A DNA stretch of 64,000 bases from Clostridia bacterium (GCA_902363595.1 CABJAP010000006.1:186001-250000); one strand, 5' to 3'. Positions 8,191-16,558 are shown, counted from the first letter of the stretch. Translations and numbers: made by a program. The notes: generated from the sequence alone by a model not told the origin.

Positions 8191-8326
8191 TTATCACATA
8201 ACTTTGATTTATGGTATAATAATAATGATAATAAACCAACCATTTAGGTCGGCGCTGCTTTTTAGTAGCGTTTCTGAAACGATTAAAAGCAATGGCACTG
8301 ATGCCATAATTGAGCGGAGGACGGAA
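8191..8326 (+). promoter_or_regulatory. mgtC promoter and structured leader
   Basis: TTATCA (8191-8196), 18 bp, then TATAAT (8215-8220) form a likely promoter. The leader of about 100 nt holds three small stem-loops in a row: 8253-8258 with 8265-8270 (6 bp, loop TTTTTA), 8269-8273 with 8277-8281 (5 bp, 3-nt loop; it shares two bases with the first stem so the two compete) and 8292-8297 with 8302-8307 (6 bp, loop CTGA). The ribosome site GGAGG follows at 8316-8320. I do not recognise a known riboswitch class here; an M-box is not apparent. Confidence 0.5.
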
Positions 8327-9016
8327 ATGTATACGCTGCCGGATTATTTTTATGATATCAATTTATTTTCTACAGCGCTGCGGCTGGTTTTGGCAGTGGT
8401 CTTTGGCGGAATCATCGGTCTGGAGCGGGGCGCCAACCGCCATCCGGCCGGATTTCGTACACACATCCTGGTATGTGTAGGCGCAACGCTGGCGATGCTC
8501 ACCAATGAATATATTTGTCAGATCTACGGCACTGGCGATCCGGCCCGTCTGGGGGCGCAGGTCATAACTGGAGTCGGTTTTCTCGGCGTGGGAACGATTC
8601 TGGTCACCGGCCGTCATAAGATCAAAGGTTTGACTACAGCCGCAGGATTATGGGCTTCAGCTTGTCTGGGCCTGGCTCTTGGTATTGGCTTTTATTCAGG
8701 CGCCGTCATTGCAGCCGTTGTTATTTTCATCAGCCTCTCTTTGCTTCCCAAAGTCGAAAATCATTTTTATCGAAGATCCCGCGCCATTGATCTTTACATT
8801 GAAGTAGATTCTGTCGAGCATTTTCGTTCGTTCATCCAGCATGTACGCACGGTGGACGCGGCCTTTTACGAAACCCATCTGAGCCAGGATAATCCTGTCA
8901 CCGAAGGGGGCATTGCCTTTCATCTATCCATGATTTTGCCTAAAAACATGGATCACAGTCAAGCCATCGATGAATTCAGCCATCTGGAGGGCGTTTATCT
9001 GGTGGAAGAAATTTGA
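8327..9016 (+). CDS. mgtC: MgtC/SapB family membrane protein
   Basis: 229 residues. The N-terminal 150 residues hold four to five hydrophobic helices with the MgtC signature: GGIIGLERGANRHPAGFRTH, then LVCVGATLAM, GVGFLGVGTI and KGLTTAAGLWASA. The last 80 residues form a soluble ACT-like tail (RSRAIDLYIEVDS onward). MgtC proteins act at the membrane in low-magnesium and acid adaptation in several bacteria; the exact molecular role is not settled and here it is inferred from family only. Start ATG 8327 follows CGGAGGACGGAA; an upstream in-frame ATG at 8204 has no ribosome site and would precede the predicted transcription start. The gene is divergent from the Fic-like gene and has its own promoter and a structured leader, which suggests post-initiation control. 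Confidence 0.88.
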   Translation: MYTLPDYFYDINLFSTALRLVLAVVFGGIIGLERGANRHPAGFRTHILVCVGATLAMLTNEYICQIYGTGDPARLGAQVITGVGFLGVGTILVTGRHKIKGLTTAAGLWASACLGLALGIGFYSGAVIAAVVIFISLSLLPKVENHFYRRSRAIDLYIEVDSVEHFRSFIQHVRTVDAAFYETHLSQDNPVTEGGIAFHLSMILPKNMDHSQAIDEFSHLEGVYLVEEI

Positions 9017-9027
9017 TGAATAACATT

Positions 9028-9056
9028 TTGTGATCGGGTTATTGTATGTATATAGA
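9028..9056 (+). promoter_or_regulatory. Promoter before BFD-like gene
   Basis: TTGTGA (9028-9033), 17 bp, TATAGA (9051-9056), just ahead of the small [2Fe-2S] gene. Moderate match to the housekeeping consensus. Confidence 0.45.
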
Positions 9057-9080
9057 AATACAAGGAAAAGGAGACCGATC

Positions 9081-9260
9081 ATGGACAGAAATGACTTAGT
9101 TTGTATCTGCAAATCCGTATCCTATGGAAAAATTGAAGATGCCATTGACAATGGTGCGCAGACCTATGAGGATATTTTGGAAGAAACGGAAGCTGGTTCT
9201 GTTTGCGGCGGCTGTATTGAAAGGATTGAAGAGATCCTGGACAGACTGGTCGTAAAGTAG
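9081..9260 (+). CDS. BFD-like [2Fe-2S]-binding protein
   Basis: A 59-residue protein with the bacterioferritin-associated-ferredoxin/NifU-middle fold: CIC near the N-terminus (VCICKSV) and CGGC near the C-terminus (SVCGGCIERI) supply four cysteines for a [2Fe-2S] cluster. The spacing C-x-C ... C-x2-C is the BFD pattern. Proteins of this size act in electron transfer or iron-sulfur handling; no partner is encoded next to it, so its redox partner is unknown. Start ATG 9081 has AAAGGAGA 7 to 8 nt upstream. It has its own promoter and is followed by a strong terminator, so it is probably a single-gene transcript. Confidence 0.85.
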   Translation: MDRNDLVCICKSVSYGKIEDAIDNGAQTYEDILEETEAGSVCGGCIERIEEILDRLVVK

Positions 9261-9290
9261 AAAGCCGTACAGGCGAGGCCTGAAACACAA

Positions 9291-9347
9291 AAAGAGGTTG
9301 AGCACGTAGGATCATTGCCTTCGTGCATCAGCCTCTTTTCTTTTTTA
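9291..9347. terminator. Bidirectional intrinsic terminator
   Basis: Long stem: AAAGAGG..GCACG (9291-9306) pairs with CGTGC..CCTCTTT (9322-9338). Plus strand continues CTTTTTT, minus strand continues TTTTTGTG, so it can end both the BFD-like transcript and the convergent MoaA-like gene whose stop codon is at 9345. Confidence 0.85.
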
Positions 9348-9905
9348 TTGTTTTAAAAAACCGAGCTTTCCTCTGGCTCCAGCGTATTTGAACATTTCGA
9401 TTTCGCCGTATTCGCCGCTTGCGGGATGCAGACGCATCTTGGCCTTGATGTCTTCATAGGGCATGGTTGGCATAAAGACGATTTCATAGTCATGCTGAAA
9501 GGTCAGCTGTACGAAATCCAGAACCTCATCATCACTAAATCCCTTTTCCAGCGAAACCTGCAGCCTCACTTTCAATTGATGACCAACCGCACTATTGATT
9601 CCATCGACAACGTTTGCCAAATCTTTGCCGTCATTGCTGCTTTTGTAGCGGGTATAACGCATGGTATTTACCTTAATGATCACACCTGCCAGACCTGCTT
9701 TTTTCAGCTTTTCCGCCATGGATTCCAGCTTTTGTCCGTCCGTTTCTATGTAGATTTCCTCTGCCTGCAGCTTTTTTACGATATCCACAATCCCCACGCG
9801 GTTCAGGGGCTCCTCGCCGGCGAGAATCACCTGCTTTTGCCCTTGTCCCATTTGCAGAATTTCTTCCTTGGATGGCTGACCGTTTTCCTTCAGTTCAATT
9901 TTCAT
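9345..9905 (-). CDS. MoaA-like radical-SAM-fold protein lacking all cysteines
   Basis: 186 residues. The middle matches the radical SAM barrel of MoaA-type proteins segment by segment: [20 protein letters not shown] resembles the usual TGGEPLLR region, [10 protein letters not shown] the LTTNG strand, [20 protein letters not shown] the VNVSLDTL..KF..ITG region, [19 protein letters not shown] the NTVV..G.NDDEI.DFV region, and FMPTMPYED the FIEYMP strand. The N-terminal CxxxCxxC loop that binds the [4Fe-4S] cluster is missing, and the protein contains no cysteine at all, so S-adenosylmethionine radical chemistry is not possible by the usual route. The GGEP motif is AGEEP. Function unknown. Start ATG 9905 has AGGAGG 5 nt upstream; the longer frame from 9929 would place that ribosome site inside the gene. 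It appears to be monocistronic. Confidence 0.7.
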   Translation of the reverse strand: MKIELKENGQPSKEEILQMGQGQKQVILAGEEPLNRVGIVDIVKKLQAEEIYIETDGQKLESMAEKLKKAGLAGVIIKVNTMRYTRYKSSNDGKDLANVVDGINSAVGHQLKVRLQVSLEKGFSDDEVLDFVQLTFQHDYEIVFMPTMPYEDIKAKMRLHPASGEYGEIEMFKYAGARGKLGFLKQ

Positions 9906-10005
9906 GTTTACCTCCTCTAACTCAGACAAAACAATTTTACTCTATCCCCCGGATCTAGTCAACTGGTTCATCTTATGTTACAATCCCTTTATTGGAGGTT
10001 ACCAT

Positions 10006-10554
10006 ATGAAAATCTTTGTAATTAGCGATACCCATGGAAAGACATCCAAGGTCACCCAGGTCTGGAGCAAGCTGACCGATGTGGATCTGGTCGTTCATTT
10101 GGGAGATTATATTGAAGATGCCAAACGTCTAGAAAAGGAGCTGGAGACGGAAGTTGTCTTTGTCAAGGGAAATATGGACGGCTCCTACAGTTCGGAAGAC
10201 TACCGAATCCTTGAAACGGAATATGGAAAGCTTCTTCTGACCCACGGACACATGGATCACGTGAAAATATCTCCGCTGAATCTGGTCTATCGGGCCCAGG
10301 AGCTCGATTGCAAGGCGGTGCTCTTCGGCCACACCCACAGGCCAGCATACGAAGAAGCAAACGGAATTTACCTGGTCAATCCCGGCAGCCTTTCCATGCC
10401 CAGGGACGGCAGCGATGGTTCTTACGCCATTATCCATACCTCTCCAAAAGAATTTCACTGCGCTATTGTCTATTATTCCAGACTCATTCCAAAGAAGAAG
10501 CCTCCCGCAAGCGGGCGGCTGCGGGATATGCTCAATAACAGCGATCGGTTTTAA
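10006..10554 (+). CDS. YfcE/MJ0936-family metallophosphoesterase
   Basis: 182 residues with the calcineurin-like phosphoesterase metal motifs in order: DTHG (ISDTHGKT), GDYIED, GNMDG, THGHMDH and GHTHRP, followed by [11 protein letters not shown], the usual end of the YfcE/MJ0936 family. These small cytosolic enzymes hydrolyse phosphodiester bonds in vitro with Mn2+ or similar metals; the physiological substrate is not known for most. The C-terminal 20 residues ([15 protein letters not shown]) are a basic tail. Start ATG 10006 follows TTGGAGG with 7-nt spacing. mutM starts 39 nt downstream on the same strand, so the two genes are probably co-transcribed; in other Firmicutes such phosphodiesterases often sit beside nucleotide-metabolism genes, so the pairing tells little about substrate. 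Confidence 0.9.
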   Translation: MKIFVISDTHGKTSKVTQVWSKLTDVDLVVHLGDYIEDAKRLEKELETEVVFVKGNMDGSYSSEDYRILETEYGKLLLTHGHMDHVKISPLNLVYRAQELDCKAVLFGHTHRPAYEEANGIYLVNPGSLSMPRDGSDGSYAIIHTSPKEFHCAIVYYSRLIPKKKPPASGRLRDMLNNSDRF

Positions 10555-10593
10555 ACGGCAGACAACGAAAAAATTTTATGGAGGAATTAAATC

Positions 10594-11433
10594 ATGCCAG
10601 AATTGCCAGAAGTAGAAACGGTACGTCGCGTCATCGAGCCTCAAATAAAAGGGCGAAAAATTGTCAGCATCGAGATCGGCAATCAGCAAGTGATCGGCTA
10701 TCCCGATGCCAAGGCATTCTGTACCAGCGTTTGCGGACAAACTGTGGCCGGGATGAGCCGCCGCGGGAAATTTTTATGCATTTTTTTTGAAAAGAATGAC
10801 CGCATGGTTTTGCATTTGCGTATGACCGGCTGTCTCCTCGTCACCCCGCCTGACTATGAAAAAGCAAAGCATACCCATGCAGTCTTTGACCTGGATGACG
10901 GCAGTCAGCTCCGTTACATCGATCCCCGCCGTTTCGGCCGCCTTTGGTTCTTAAAGTGGGGTGAAGAGGATACGATTACAGGAATCCATCGGCTGGGACC
11001 GGAGCCCTTTGATGCCGGGTTAACGGGTGAATATCTGCAAATTCGATTTTCAACCAGAAAAAAAACGATTAAAGAGTGTCTGCTTGACCAAAGCCTATTG
11101 GCAGGAATCGGCAATATCTATGCCGATGAAATTCTCTTTGCGTCCGGAATTTTCCCCGGCCGTACAGCCAAGAGCCTGACAGCCCAGGAATGCGGCCGGC
11201 TTGCCGATCATATTCCCCGAATACTGACAGATTTCATCGAGAAAAATGACATTTCCGCAGAAGATTACTTATCCGCAAGAGGGATGGAATATCGCAACGC
11301 GCCGTATCTGCAGGTCTATGGCCGTCAAAAGGAACCTTGTCCGATCTGCGGCCGCCCCCTTGAAAAGATGGTGCTGGCTGGCAGGTCCAGTGTCTTTTGT
11401 CCCAGCTGCCAAAAAAAAGAACCGCAGCTATAG
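10594..11433 (+). CDS. mutM: Formamidopyrimidine-DNA glycosylase
   Basis: 279 residues. The sequence begins MPELPEVETVRR, with the catalytic N-terminal proline and Glu-3 of the Fpg/Nei family. The LRMTGCL and DPRRFGRLWF motifs, the helix-two-turn-helix (DQSLLAGIGNIYADEILF) and a C-terminal zinc finger (CPICGRP ... FCPSCQ) complete the MutM pattern. It removes 8-oxoguanine and formamidopyrimidines and nicks the abasic site by beta/delta elimination. The start is fixed by the N-terminal proline requirement and TGGAGG upstream. It follows the phosphodiesterase gene by 39 nt. Its last codons overlap the terminator of the convergent carAB operon (see the separate entry), so the two convergent transcripts overlap in this region. 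Confidence 0.96.
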   Translation: MPELPEVETVRRVIEPQIKGRKIVSIEIGNQQVIGYPDAKAFCTSVCGQTVAGMSRRGKFLCIFFEKNDRMVLHLRMTGCLLVTPPDYEKAKHTHAVFDLDDGSQLRYIDPRRFGRLWFLKWGEEDTITGIHRLGPEPFDAGLTGEYLQIRFSTRKKTIKECLLDQSLLAGIGNIYADEILFASGIFPGRTAKSLTAQECGRLADHIPRILTDFIEKNDISAEDYLSARGMEYRNAPYLQVYGRQKEPCPICGRPLEKMVLAGRSSVFCPSCQKKEPQL

Positions 11434-11439
11434 CTGCGG
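11410..11439 (-). terminator. Intrinsic terminator of carAB, inside the 3' end of mutM
   Basis: Perfect 18-bp palindrome CCGCAGCTATAGCTGCGG at 11422-11439; on the minus strand it is followed by TTCTTTTTTTT (11421..11411). On the plus strand no T-run follows, so it works only for the minus-strand carAB transcript. It includes the mutM stop codon and its last Lys-Lys codons. Confidence 0.8.
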
Positions 11440-11517
11440 CGAATAGATCAGCCGAACGCCAAGGGGCTGCCGCATGCAGCGGCCCGGCGTCTGGGATTAC
11501 ACGAATTTTAGTCAGAA

Positions 11518-14500
11518 TTACATCACTTTATAATCCAGCTCTACACCTTTTTGTTTCAGATTGATGGCAATCAGAAATGCCGCAGCTGTGTCCAGACAGG
11601 TCAGCACCGGCAGCCCCCGCTCGATTGCTTTGCGCCTGATGGGGAAAGTGTCGCTTTCCGGCCGGTTGGCGACTTTCGGTGTATTGATGACCATTTTAAT
11701 CTCTTCACCGATCATCTCTTTTGCCTGTTCATAGGAAATCACTTCTGCCCCAATGCCGGCTTCTTTCATAAAGGTGCCCGTACCCTCAGAAGCATACAGC
11801 TTGAATCCAGCCTGCTCGTACCGTTTGAGGGTTTTCGCAGTTGCCGCGTTTTTATCCGGATCTCTCAATGTGACGAAAATATTGCCCTCTGTGGGGATTT
11901 TCATATTGGCGGCCAAGAAACCCTTGTAGATCGCCTTGCTCAAATCCGCATCCATTCCCAGCACCTCACCCGTTGATTTCATTTCTGGTCCAAGAGCCAT
12001 ATCCATGTTGGTCAGTTTGGCATTGGAGAATACCGGAACCTTGACCGCGTAGTAGTCCGCCCGTTTATAGAGGCCGGTTCCATATTCCGAATCCTTCAGC
12101 TTATGGCCCAGCATGGCAGCCACGGCCAGTTTAACCATCGGCACCTTCGTTACCTTGCTCAAAATCGGCACAGTTCTCGATGCTCTCGGATTCACTTCGA
12201 TCACGTAGATTTTTTGGCCGTCGTACGCATACTGAATATTCACCAGACCGACCACATTGAGGGCTTTTGTGATCCGCTTGGTGTAGTCGATCAGCGTATC
12301 CTCCACTTCTTTGGAAAGGGTGAAATGGGGGTAAACGGAGATACTATCTCCCGAATGGACGCCGGTCCGTTCAATGTGCTCCATGATGCCCGGGATGAGT
12401 ACATCCTCTCCGTCAGCAATGGCGTCGACCTCGATTTCTTTTCCCTGAACATATTTATCAATGAGAACAGGGTGCTCGGTGGAGATCGAAACAGCTTCCT
12501 TCAGATACCGCTTCAGCTCCACATCGCTGTATACGACCTGCATAGCTCTGCCGCCGATGACATAAGACGGCCGTACAACCAGCGGGTAGCCCAGCTTTTC
12601 AACTGCAGCGAATGCTTCCTCTGCAGTAGTTACTGCCAGTCCCTGGGGAACAGCGATACCCAGCTCATCCAGCAGATCGCAGAACTTTTCCCGATCCTCT
12701 GCCAGGTCGATATATTTATAGGGCGTTCCCAAAATGTTGATGCTCCGGCTGTTGAGCTTTTCCGCCAGATTCAGCGATGTCTGACCGCCGAATTGGAGGA
12801 TGACACCGTAGGGGCGTTCCTTTTTAATCACGTTCATAACGTTATCAATATGAAGAGACTCAAAATACAGCTTATCAGAAGTATCAAAGTCAGTGCTTAC
12901 CGTCTCCGGGTTATTATTCATAATAATTGCTTCATAGCCCAGATCCTTGATGGCCCATACGCCTTGCACACAGCAGTAGTCGAATTCGATCCCCTGGCCG
13001 ATCCGAATCGGTCCCGAACCGATGACCAGAATTTTTTCTTCATCGCTGACCTCCACCTCATCTTCCGCATCGTAGCAGGAGTAATAATAAGGGGTGGCTG
13101 CATCGAACTCGCCGCCGCAGGTATCGACCATTTTATAGACCGGGAAGATATCGTTATAAATACGGATGTCCTGCAGGACTTCCCTGGGCACGCCGGAAAG
13201 GCCGAGGATTTCGCTGTCGGTAAAACCTCTGGACTCCGCTTCGTAGAGCAGTTCCTTTGTAAGTGGCTGGGTTTTGAGCGTCCTTTCCAAGTCAATGATC
13301 CCTTTAATCTTGTTGAGGAACCAGCGGTCGATGCGCAAAAGCTGATAGAGCCCTTCCACATCGATCAGCTCTCTTCTGAGGGCCTCCGCGATGCAGAAAA
13401 TTCGTTCATCGTCACAGGCGGCCAGCTTTTCCATCAGCTTTTCGTCGTCCAGATTGGTGACGAAGGGGATGCGCAGTCCGTCGCATTTGATTTCCACCGA
13501 AGTAAGGGCTTTCAGAAGGGCACTTTCAAAGGTTCTGCAAATGGACATGACTTCCCCGGTGGCCTTCATCTGGGTTCCCAGCTTTCTGGAAGCGGTGCGG
13601 AACTTGTCAAAGGGCCATTTGGGGAATTTGACCACGCAGTAGTCCAACACCGGTTCAAAGCAGGCGCTGGTTTCATGGGTAACGTAGTTTTTCAGTTCGT
13701 CCAGATTATAGCCCAGGGCAATCTTGGCTGCGATCTTGGCGATGGGGTAGCCCGCCGCTTTGGATGCCAGAGCCGAAGAACGGCTTACCCTTGGGTTTAC
13801 TTCAATTACAATGTACTCTCCATTATCCGGGTTGAGCGCGAACTGAACGTTGCAGCCGCCCTCGATTTCCAGGCTGCGGATGATTTTTACTGAGGAATCC
13901 CTCAGCATCTGGTATTCTTCATCACGCAGCGTCTGTGTCGGCGCCACGACAATGCTGTCTCCTGTATGTACGCCCACTGGGTCCAGGTTTTCCATGCTGC
14001 AGATGATGATGCAGTTATCTCTGCTGTCGCGGATAACCTCATATTCAATTTCTTTCCACCCGGCTACTGATTTTTCCAGCAGGATCTGGCCGATGGCGCT
14101 GTTTTCCATTCCCCGCTGACAGAGGAGCTTTAACTCGTCGTCATTGGTTGCCACGCCGCCGCCGGTCCCTCCCAGCGTGTAGGCCGGGCGGATAATCACC
14201 GGGTATCCGATTTTCTCTACGAATTGATAGCACTCCTCCATACTGGTAGCTATGATGCTCGGCGGGATAGGCTCGCCGATTTCCTGCATGAGTTTTTTGA
14301 ATTCTTCTCTGTCTTCAGCCTTTTCAATGCTTTCCCGATTGACCCCCAAAAGCTTCACCCCGTATTTTTCCAGGATGCCGTGTTCTTCCAGAGCCATCGC
14401 CAGATTTAGCCCCGTCTGTCCGCCGAATCCGGCCAGAATTCCATCGGGCCGCTCTTTTTCCAGGATTTTGTCAAGAGCCTCCTCGGTCAGGGGCTCCATA

Positions 14501-14694
14501 TATACTTTGTCGGCGATGCCTTTATCGGTCATGATGGTCGCCGGATTGCTGTTGACCAAAATGGTCTCGATCCCTTCTTCTCTGATCGCTTTGCATGCCT
14601 GTGTGCCGGCATAGTCGAATTCCGCCGCCTGGCCGATGATGATAGGACCCGAACCAATGATGAGTAATTTATTTAAAGAAGCTTTTCTAGGCAT
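11518..14694 (-). CDS. carB: Carbamoyl-phosphate synthase large subunit
   Basis: 1,058 residues, the normal length. It has two homologous ATP-grasp halves, each starting with a biotin-carboxylase-like N-domain (LLIIGSGPIIIGQAAEFDYA and ILVIGSGPIRIGQGIEFDYC), followed by the oligomerisation region, and ends with an MGS-like allosteric domain (from about residue 935: LYASEGTGTFMKEAG ... NRPESDTFPIRRKAIERG). It makes carbamoyl phosphate from ammonia passed by CarA, bicarbonate and two ATP, feeding arginine and pyrimidine synthesis. Start ATG 14694 (MPRKASLNK); the GTG four codons earlier is less likely. The start overlaps the carA stop codon by 8 nt, so translation is probably coupled. The terminator lies about 80 nt downstream inside mutM. 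Confidence 0.97.
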   Translation of the reverse strand: MPRKASLNKLLIIGSGPIIIGQAAEFDYAGTQACKAIREEGIETILVNSNPATIMTDKGIADKVYMEPLTEEALDKILEKERPDGILAGFGGQTGLNLAMALEEHGILEKYGVKLLGVNRESIEKAEDREEFKKLMQEIGEPIPPSIIATSMEECYQFVEKIGYPVIIRPAYTLGGTGGGVATNDDELKLLCQRGMENSAIGQILLEKSVAGWKEIEYEVIRDSRDNCIIICSMENLDPVGVHTGDSIVVAPTQTLRDEEYQMLRDSSVKIIRSLEIEGGCNVQFALNPDNGEYIVIEVNPRVSRSSALASKAAGYPIAKIAAKIALGYNLDELKNYVTHETSACFEPVLDYCVVKFPKWPFDKFRTASRKLGTQMKATGEVMSICRTFESALLKALTSVEIKCDGLRIPFVTNLDDEKLMEKLAACDDERIFCIAEALRRELIDVEGLYQLLRIDRWFLNKIKGIIDLERTLKTQPLTKELLYEAESRGFTDSEILGLSGVPREVLQDIRIYNDIFPVYKMVDTCGGEFDAATPYYYSCYDAEDEVEVSDEEKILVIGSGPIRIGQGIEFDYCCVQGVWAIKDLGYEAIIMNNNPETVSTDFDTSDKLYFESLHIDNVMNVIKKERPYGVILQFGGQTSLNLAEKLNSRSINILGTPYKYIDLAEDREKFCDLLDELGIAVPQGLAVTTAEEAFAAVEKLGYPLVVRPSYVIGGRAMQVVYSDVELKRYLKEAVSISTEHPVLIDKYVQGKEIEVDAIADGEDVLIPGIMEHIERTGVHSGDSISVYPHFTLSKEVEDTLIDYTKRITKALNVVGLVNIQYAYDGQKIYVIEVNPRASRTVPILSKVTKVPMVKLAVAAMLGHKLKDSEYGTGLYKRADYYAVKVPVFSNAKLTNMDMALGPEMKSTGEVLGMDADLSKAIYKGFLAANMKIPTEGNIFVTLRDPDKNAATAKTLKRYEQAGFKLYASEGTGTFMKEAGIGAEVISYEQAKEMIGEEIKMVINTPKVANRPESDTFPIRRKAIERGLPVLTCLDTAAAFLIAINLKQKGVELDYKVM

Positions 14695-15796
14695 GTTCCT
14701 TACCACCTTTCATCAGAGTTACAAATTTGTCGAAGAGATAAGCGCTGTCATTGGGCCCGGGTGATGCTTCCGGGTGAAACTGCACGGAAAAAACGGGAAG
14801 ATCTCTGTGTTCCATCCCTTCTACCGTTCCGTCGTTCAGGTTCAAATGGGTTACTTCCAGGCCGTTGAGCATGATGCTTTCCATCTTTACCGCATAGCCG
14901 TGGTTCTGGGAGGTTATGTAAGAGCGTTTCGTATCTTTATCGTAGACACCGTGGTTGCCGCCCCTGTGGCCGTATTTGAGTTTGTAGGTCTTTCCTCCTG
15001 CGGCCAAAGCCAGAATCTGATGCCCCATACAAATTCCGAAAACAGGTACCCCTGCATCTCTCAGCAAAATCGCCGTTTCCTGGACTGCTTCTGCTGCTTC
15101 CTCCGGGTCCCCGGGACCATTGGTTAAAAAGATGCCGTCAGGCTGATATTCGAGAATTTCCGCCGCCGGCGTTCCGTAAGGAAACATTTCCAGCTGGCAA
15201 CCCCGCTTCATGAGTGCTTTAAGTATACTCAATTTAACTCCGAAGTCCAGAACTGCCACCTTATATTGACCGCCCTGCCCCAGGGTGATCCGCTCTGTCG
15301 TTGAAACACTTTTCATCCAGTCCCCTCTCAGGGAGTTGGTCTCGCATAGATGTTTTGCCTCTTCAATGGAGATTCCCTGGTTGCTGATCACGCATTTTAC
15401 AGTACCCTCGGTACGAATTTTTTTGGTGATCTTTCTCGTATCCACACCCCAGATCCCCGGTGTTTTATGTTCCACAAGCCATTCATCCAGGCTTTCAATG
15501 CTGTTGCTGTTGGACGGCTGCCTGCACAGGTCTTTGATTACAAGACCGAATGCGTGAATACCGCCGGATTCGTTATCAATCTTGCTGATGCCATAATTGC
15601 CGATCAGCGGATAGGTCATTGTAATGACCTGTCCTTTATAGGACGGGTCGGTCAAAATCTTTTGATAACCCGTCATAGAGGTATTGAATACCAGTTCCCC
15701 CACTGCAGTGCCCTTGAATCCGAAACCATGTCCTTTATAAACGGATCCGTCCTCCAGATACAGCAGGCCCTCCATTTTTTCTTTTTTGTTGTCCAT
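14687..15796 (-). CDS. carA: Carbamoyl-phosphate synthase small subunit (glutaminase)
   Basis: About 369 residues. The N-terminal CPSase_sm domain (EGLLYLEDGSVYKGHGFG onward) is followed by a class I glutamine amidotransferase domain with the catalytic Cys near residue 256 in FGICMGHQ and the His-Glu pair in VQFHPEAS near the C-terminus. It hydrolyses glutamine and channels ammonia to CarB. Start ATG 15796 (MDNKKEK) is 8 nt after AAAGGA; the in-frame ATG at 15805 overlaps that ribosome site. The neighbours are not pyr or arg genes, so the pathway served cannot be judged from context; the palindromic TTGAATAA arms over the promoter hint at arginine-type control (inference). Confidence 0.96.
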   Translation of the reverse strand: MDNKKEKMEGLLYLEDGSVYKGHGFGFKGTAVGELVFNTSMTGYQKILTDPSYKGQVITMTYPLIGNYGISKIDNESGGIHAFGLVIKDLCRQPSNSNSIESLDEWLVEHKTPGIWGVDTRKITKKIRTEGTVKCVISNQGISIEEAKHLCETNSLRGDWMKSVSTTERITLGQGGQYKVAVLDFGVKLSILKALMKRGCQLEMFPYGTPAAEILEYQPDGIFLTNGPGDPEEAAEAVQETAILLRDAGVPVFGICMGHQILALAAGGKTYKLKYGHRGGNHGVYDKDTKRSYITSQNHGYAVKMESIMLNGLEVTHLNLNDGTVEGMEHRDLPVFSVQFHPEASPGPNDSAYLFDKFVTLMKGGKEHA

Positions 15797-15840
15797 TGTC
15801 TTCATCCTTTTTATTCTCTTCTTAATTTTTTATTCAGATA

Positions 15841-15911
15841 ATTATACATCTCATTTTATGTTTATTCAAGTATGAAATCACAAAAAATTCATGATTGAAT
15901 AAATTATTCTT
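15841..15911 (-). promoter_or_regulatory. carAB promoter with interrupted palindrome (possible ArgR-type operator)
   Basis: On the minus strand TTGAAT (15869..15864), 17 bp, TATAAT (15846..15841). A large interrupted palindrome centred at 15882 overlaps the -35: outer arms TTATTCAA (15862-15869) and TTGAATAA (15895-15902), inner arms ATGAA (15872-15876) and TTCAT (15888-15892), all sharing one centre. Next to it GAATAAATTATTC (15897-15909) is itself palindromic. The half-sites resemble ARG-box halves (TGAAT/ATTCA) but the spacing is not canonical. No PyrR-type attenuator is visible in the short leader. Confidence 0.5.
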
Positions 15912-15944
15912 GTAGAATTGTCTGGCATTCGTCTTTTGCGCACA

Positions 15945-15963
15945 AAAAGAGCCCATCGGGCGA
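15945..15963 (-). terminator. Terminator after the thioesterase gene
   Basis: Minus strand: GCCC-GAT-GGGC followed by TCTTTTTG (15962..15945). Flanking AAAGAGC near 16018 can pair with the GCTCTTT of this hairpin, extending it to a long imperfect stem. It separates the dsdA gene group from the carA promoter. Confidence 0.6.
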
Positions 15964-16027
15964 AAGCTTTAGAAATTTTCAAACAGTTTGGCTGTTCTTC
16001 TGCTCCGACGTGCTCTTTACCATTCAC

Positions 16028-16486
16028 CTAGCGATTTTCTTTTGTAGTGTCCACGTTCATGTATACCGTGGCGGCCGTTGCCGCCAGCTTTCCGGTATCT
16101 TTACTCACGGCCTCGCAGACGATCTGAGTAATCCGCCGGCCGGCCGCAGTGGCTTTGGCCGTTACGATCAGGGTATCGCCCAGCTTGATGGGGCGAATAT
16201 ATTTCACATCAAGGCTGATGGTGGGCGCGTAATTTTTGCCGGCGCAGAATCTGGCGATCGCAGCCGCAGTCATGTCGAAAGCTATGCAGATGGCCCCTCC
16301 GTGCATCATTCCTGCCCGGTTGGCCTGCCACTCCAGAACCGGAAATCCCAGAGAAATGGATTTCTCTTCATAAGAGCATCCGACCTTGATCGATTTCATC
16401 ATTCCATTGATGGTCTTTTCCTGGCCTATGTTATTTTCATGCATCGTTTTGTCTAAATATGCTTCCATTTGTGTTTGTCCGTCCAT
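16028..16486 (-). CDS. PaaI-type hotdog-fold thioesterase
   Basis: 152 residues with the 4HBT/PaaI hotdog pattern: NRAGMMHGGAICIAFDMTAA (the HGG turn and the helix behind it), then the DVKYIRPIKLGDTLIVTAK strand pair and a final VYMNVD strand. These enzymes hydrolyse acyl-CoA or related thioesters in the cytoplasm; the acyl group cannot be told from the sequence. Start ATG 16486 follows AAGGAGG by about 6 nt. It is third in a minus-strand group after the D-2-hydroxyacid dehydrogenase and D-serine dehydratase genes, 72 nt behind the latter, and ends at a terminator. A link to D-serine or hydroxyacid breakdown is only suggested by position. Confidence 0.8.
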   Translation of the reverse strand: MDGQTQMEAYLDKTMHENNIGQEKTINGMMKSIKVGCSYEEKSISLGFPVLEWQANRAGMMHGGAICIAFDMTAAAIARFCAGKNYAPTISLDVKYIRPIKLGDTLIVTAKATAAGRRITQIVCEAVSKDTGKLAATAATVYMNVDTTKENR

Positions 16487-16558
16487 AGAAAACCTCCTTA
16501 ATCTATATATCCTGGTGCAGGATTGATTGGTTCGGCGTGCGGCAAAATCCGCCGGAGA

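Noticed and set aside
12103..13893. Plus-strand open frame of 596 codons
   Set aside because: Exactly antisense to carB, a fully conserved gene; no ribosome site; the long frame is a by-product of carB codon use.
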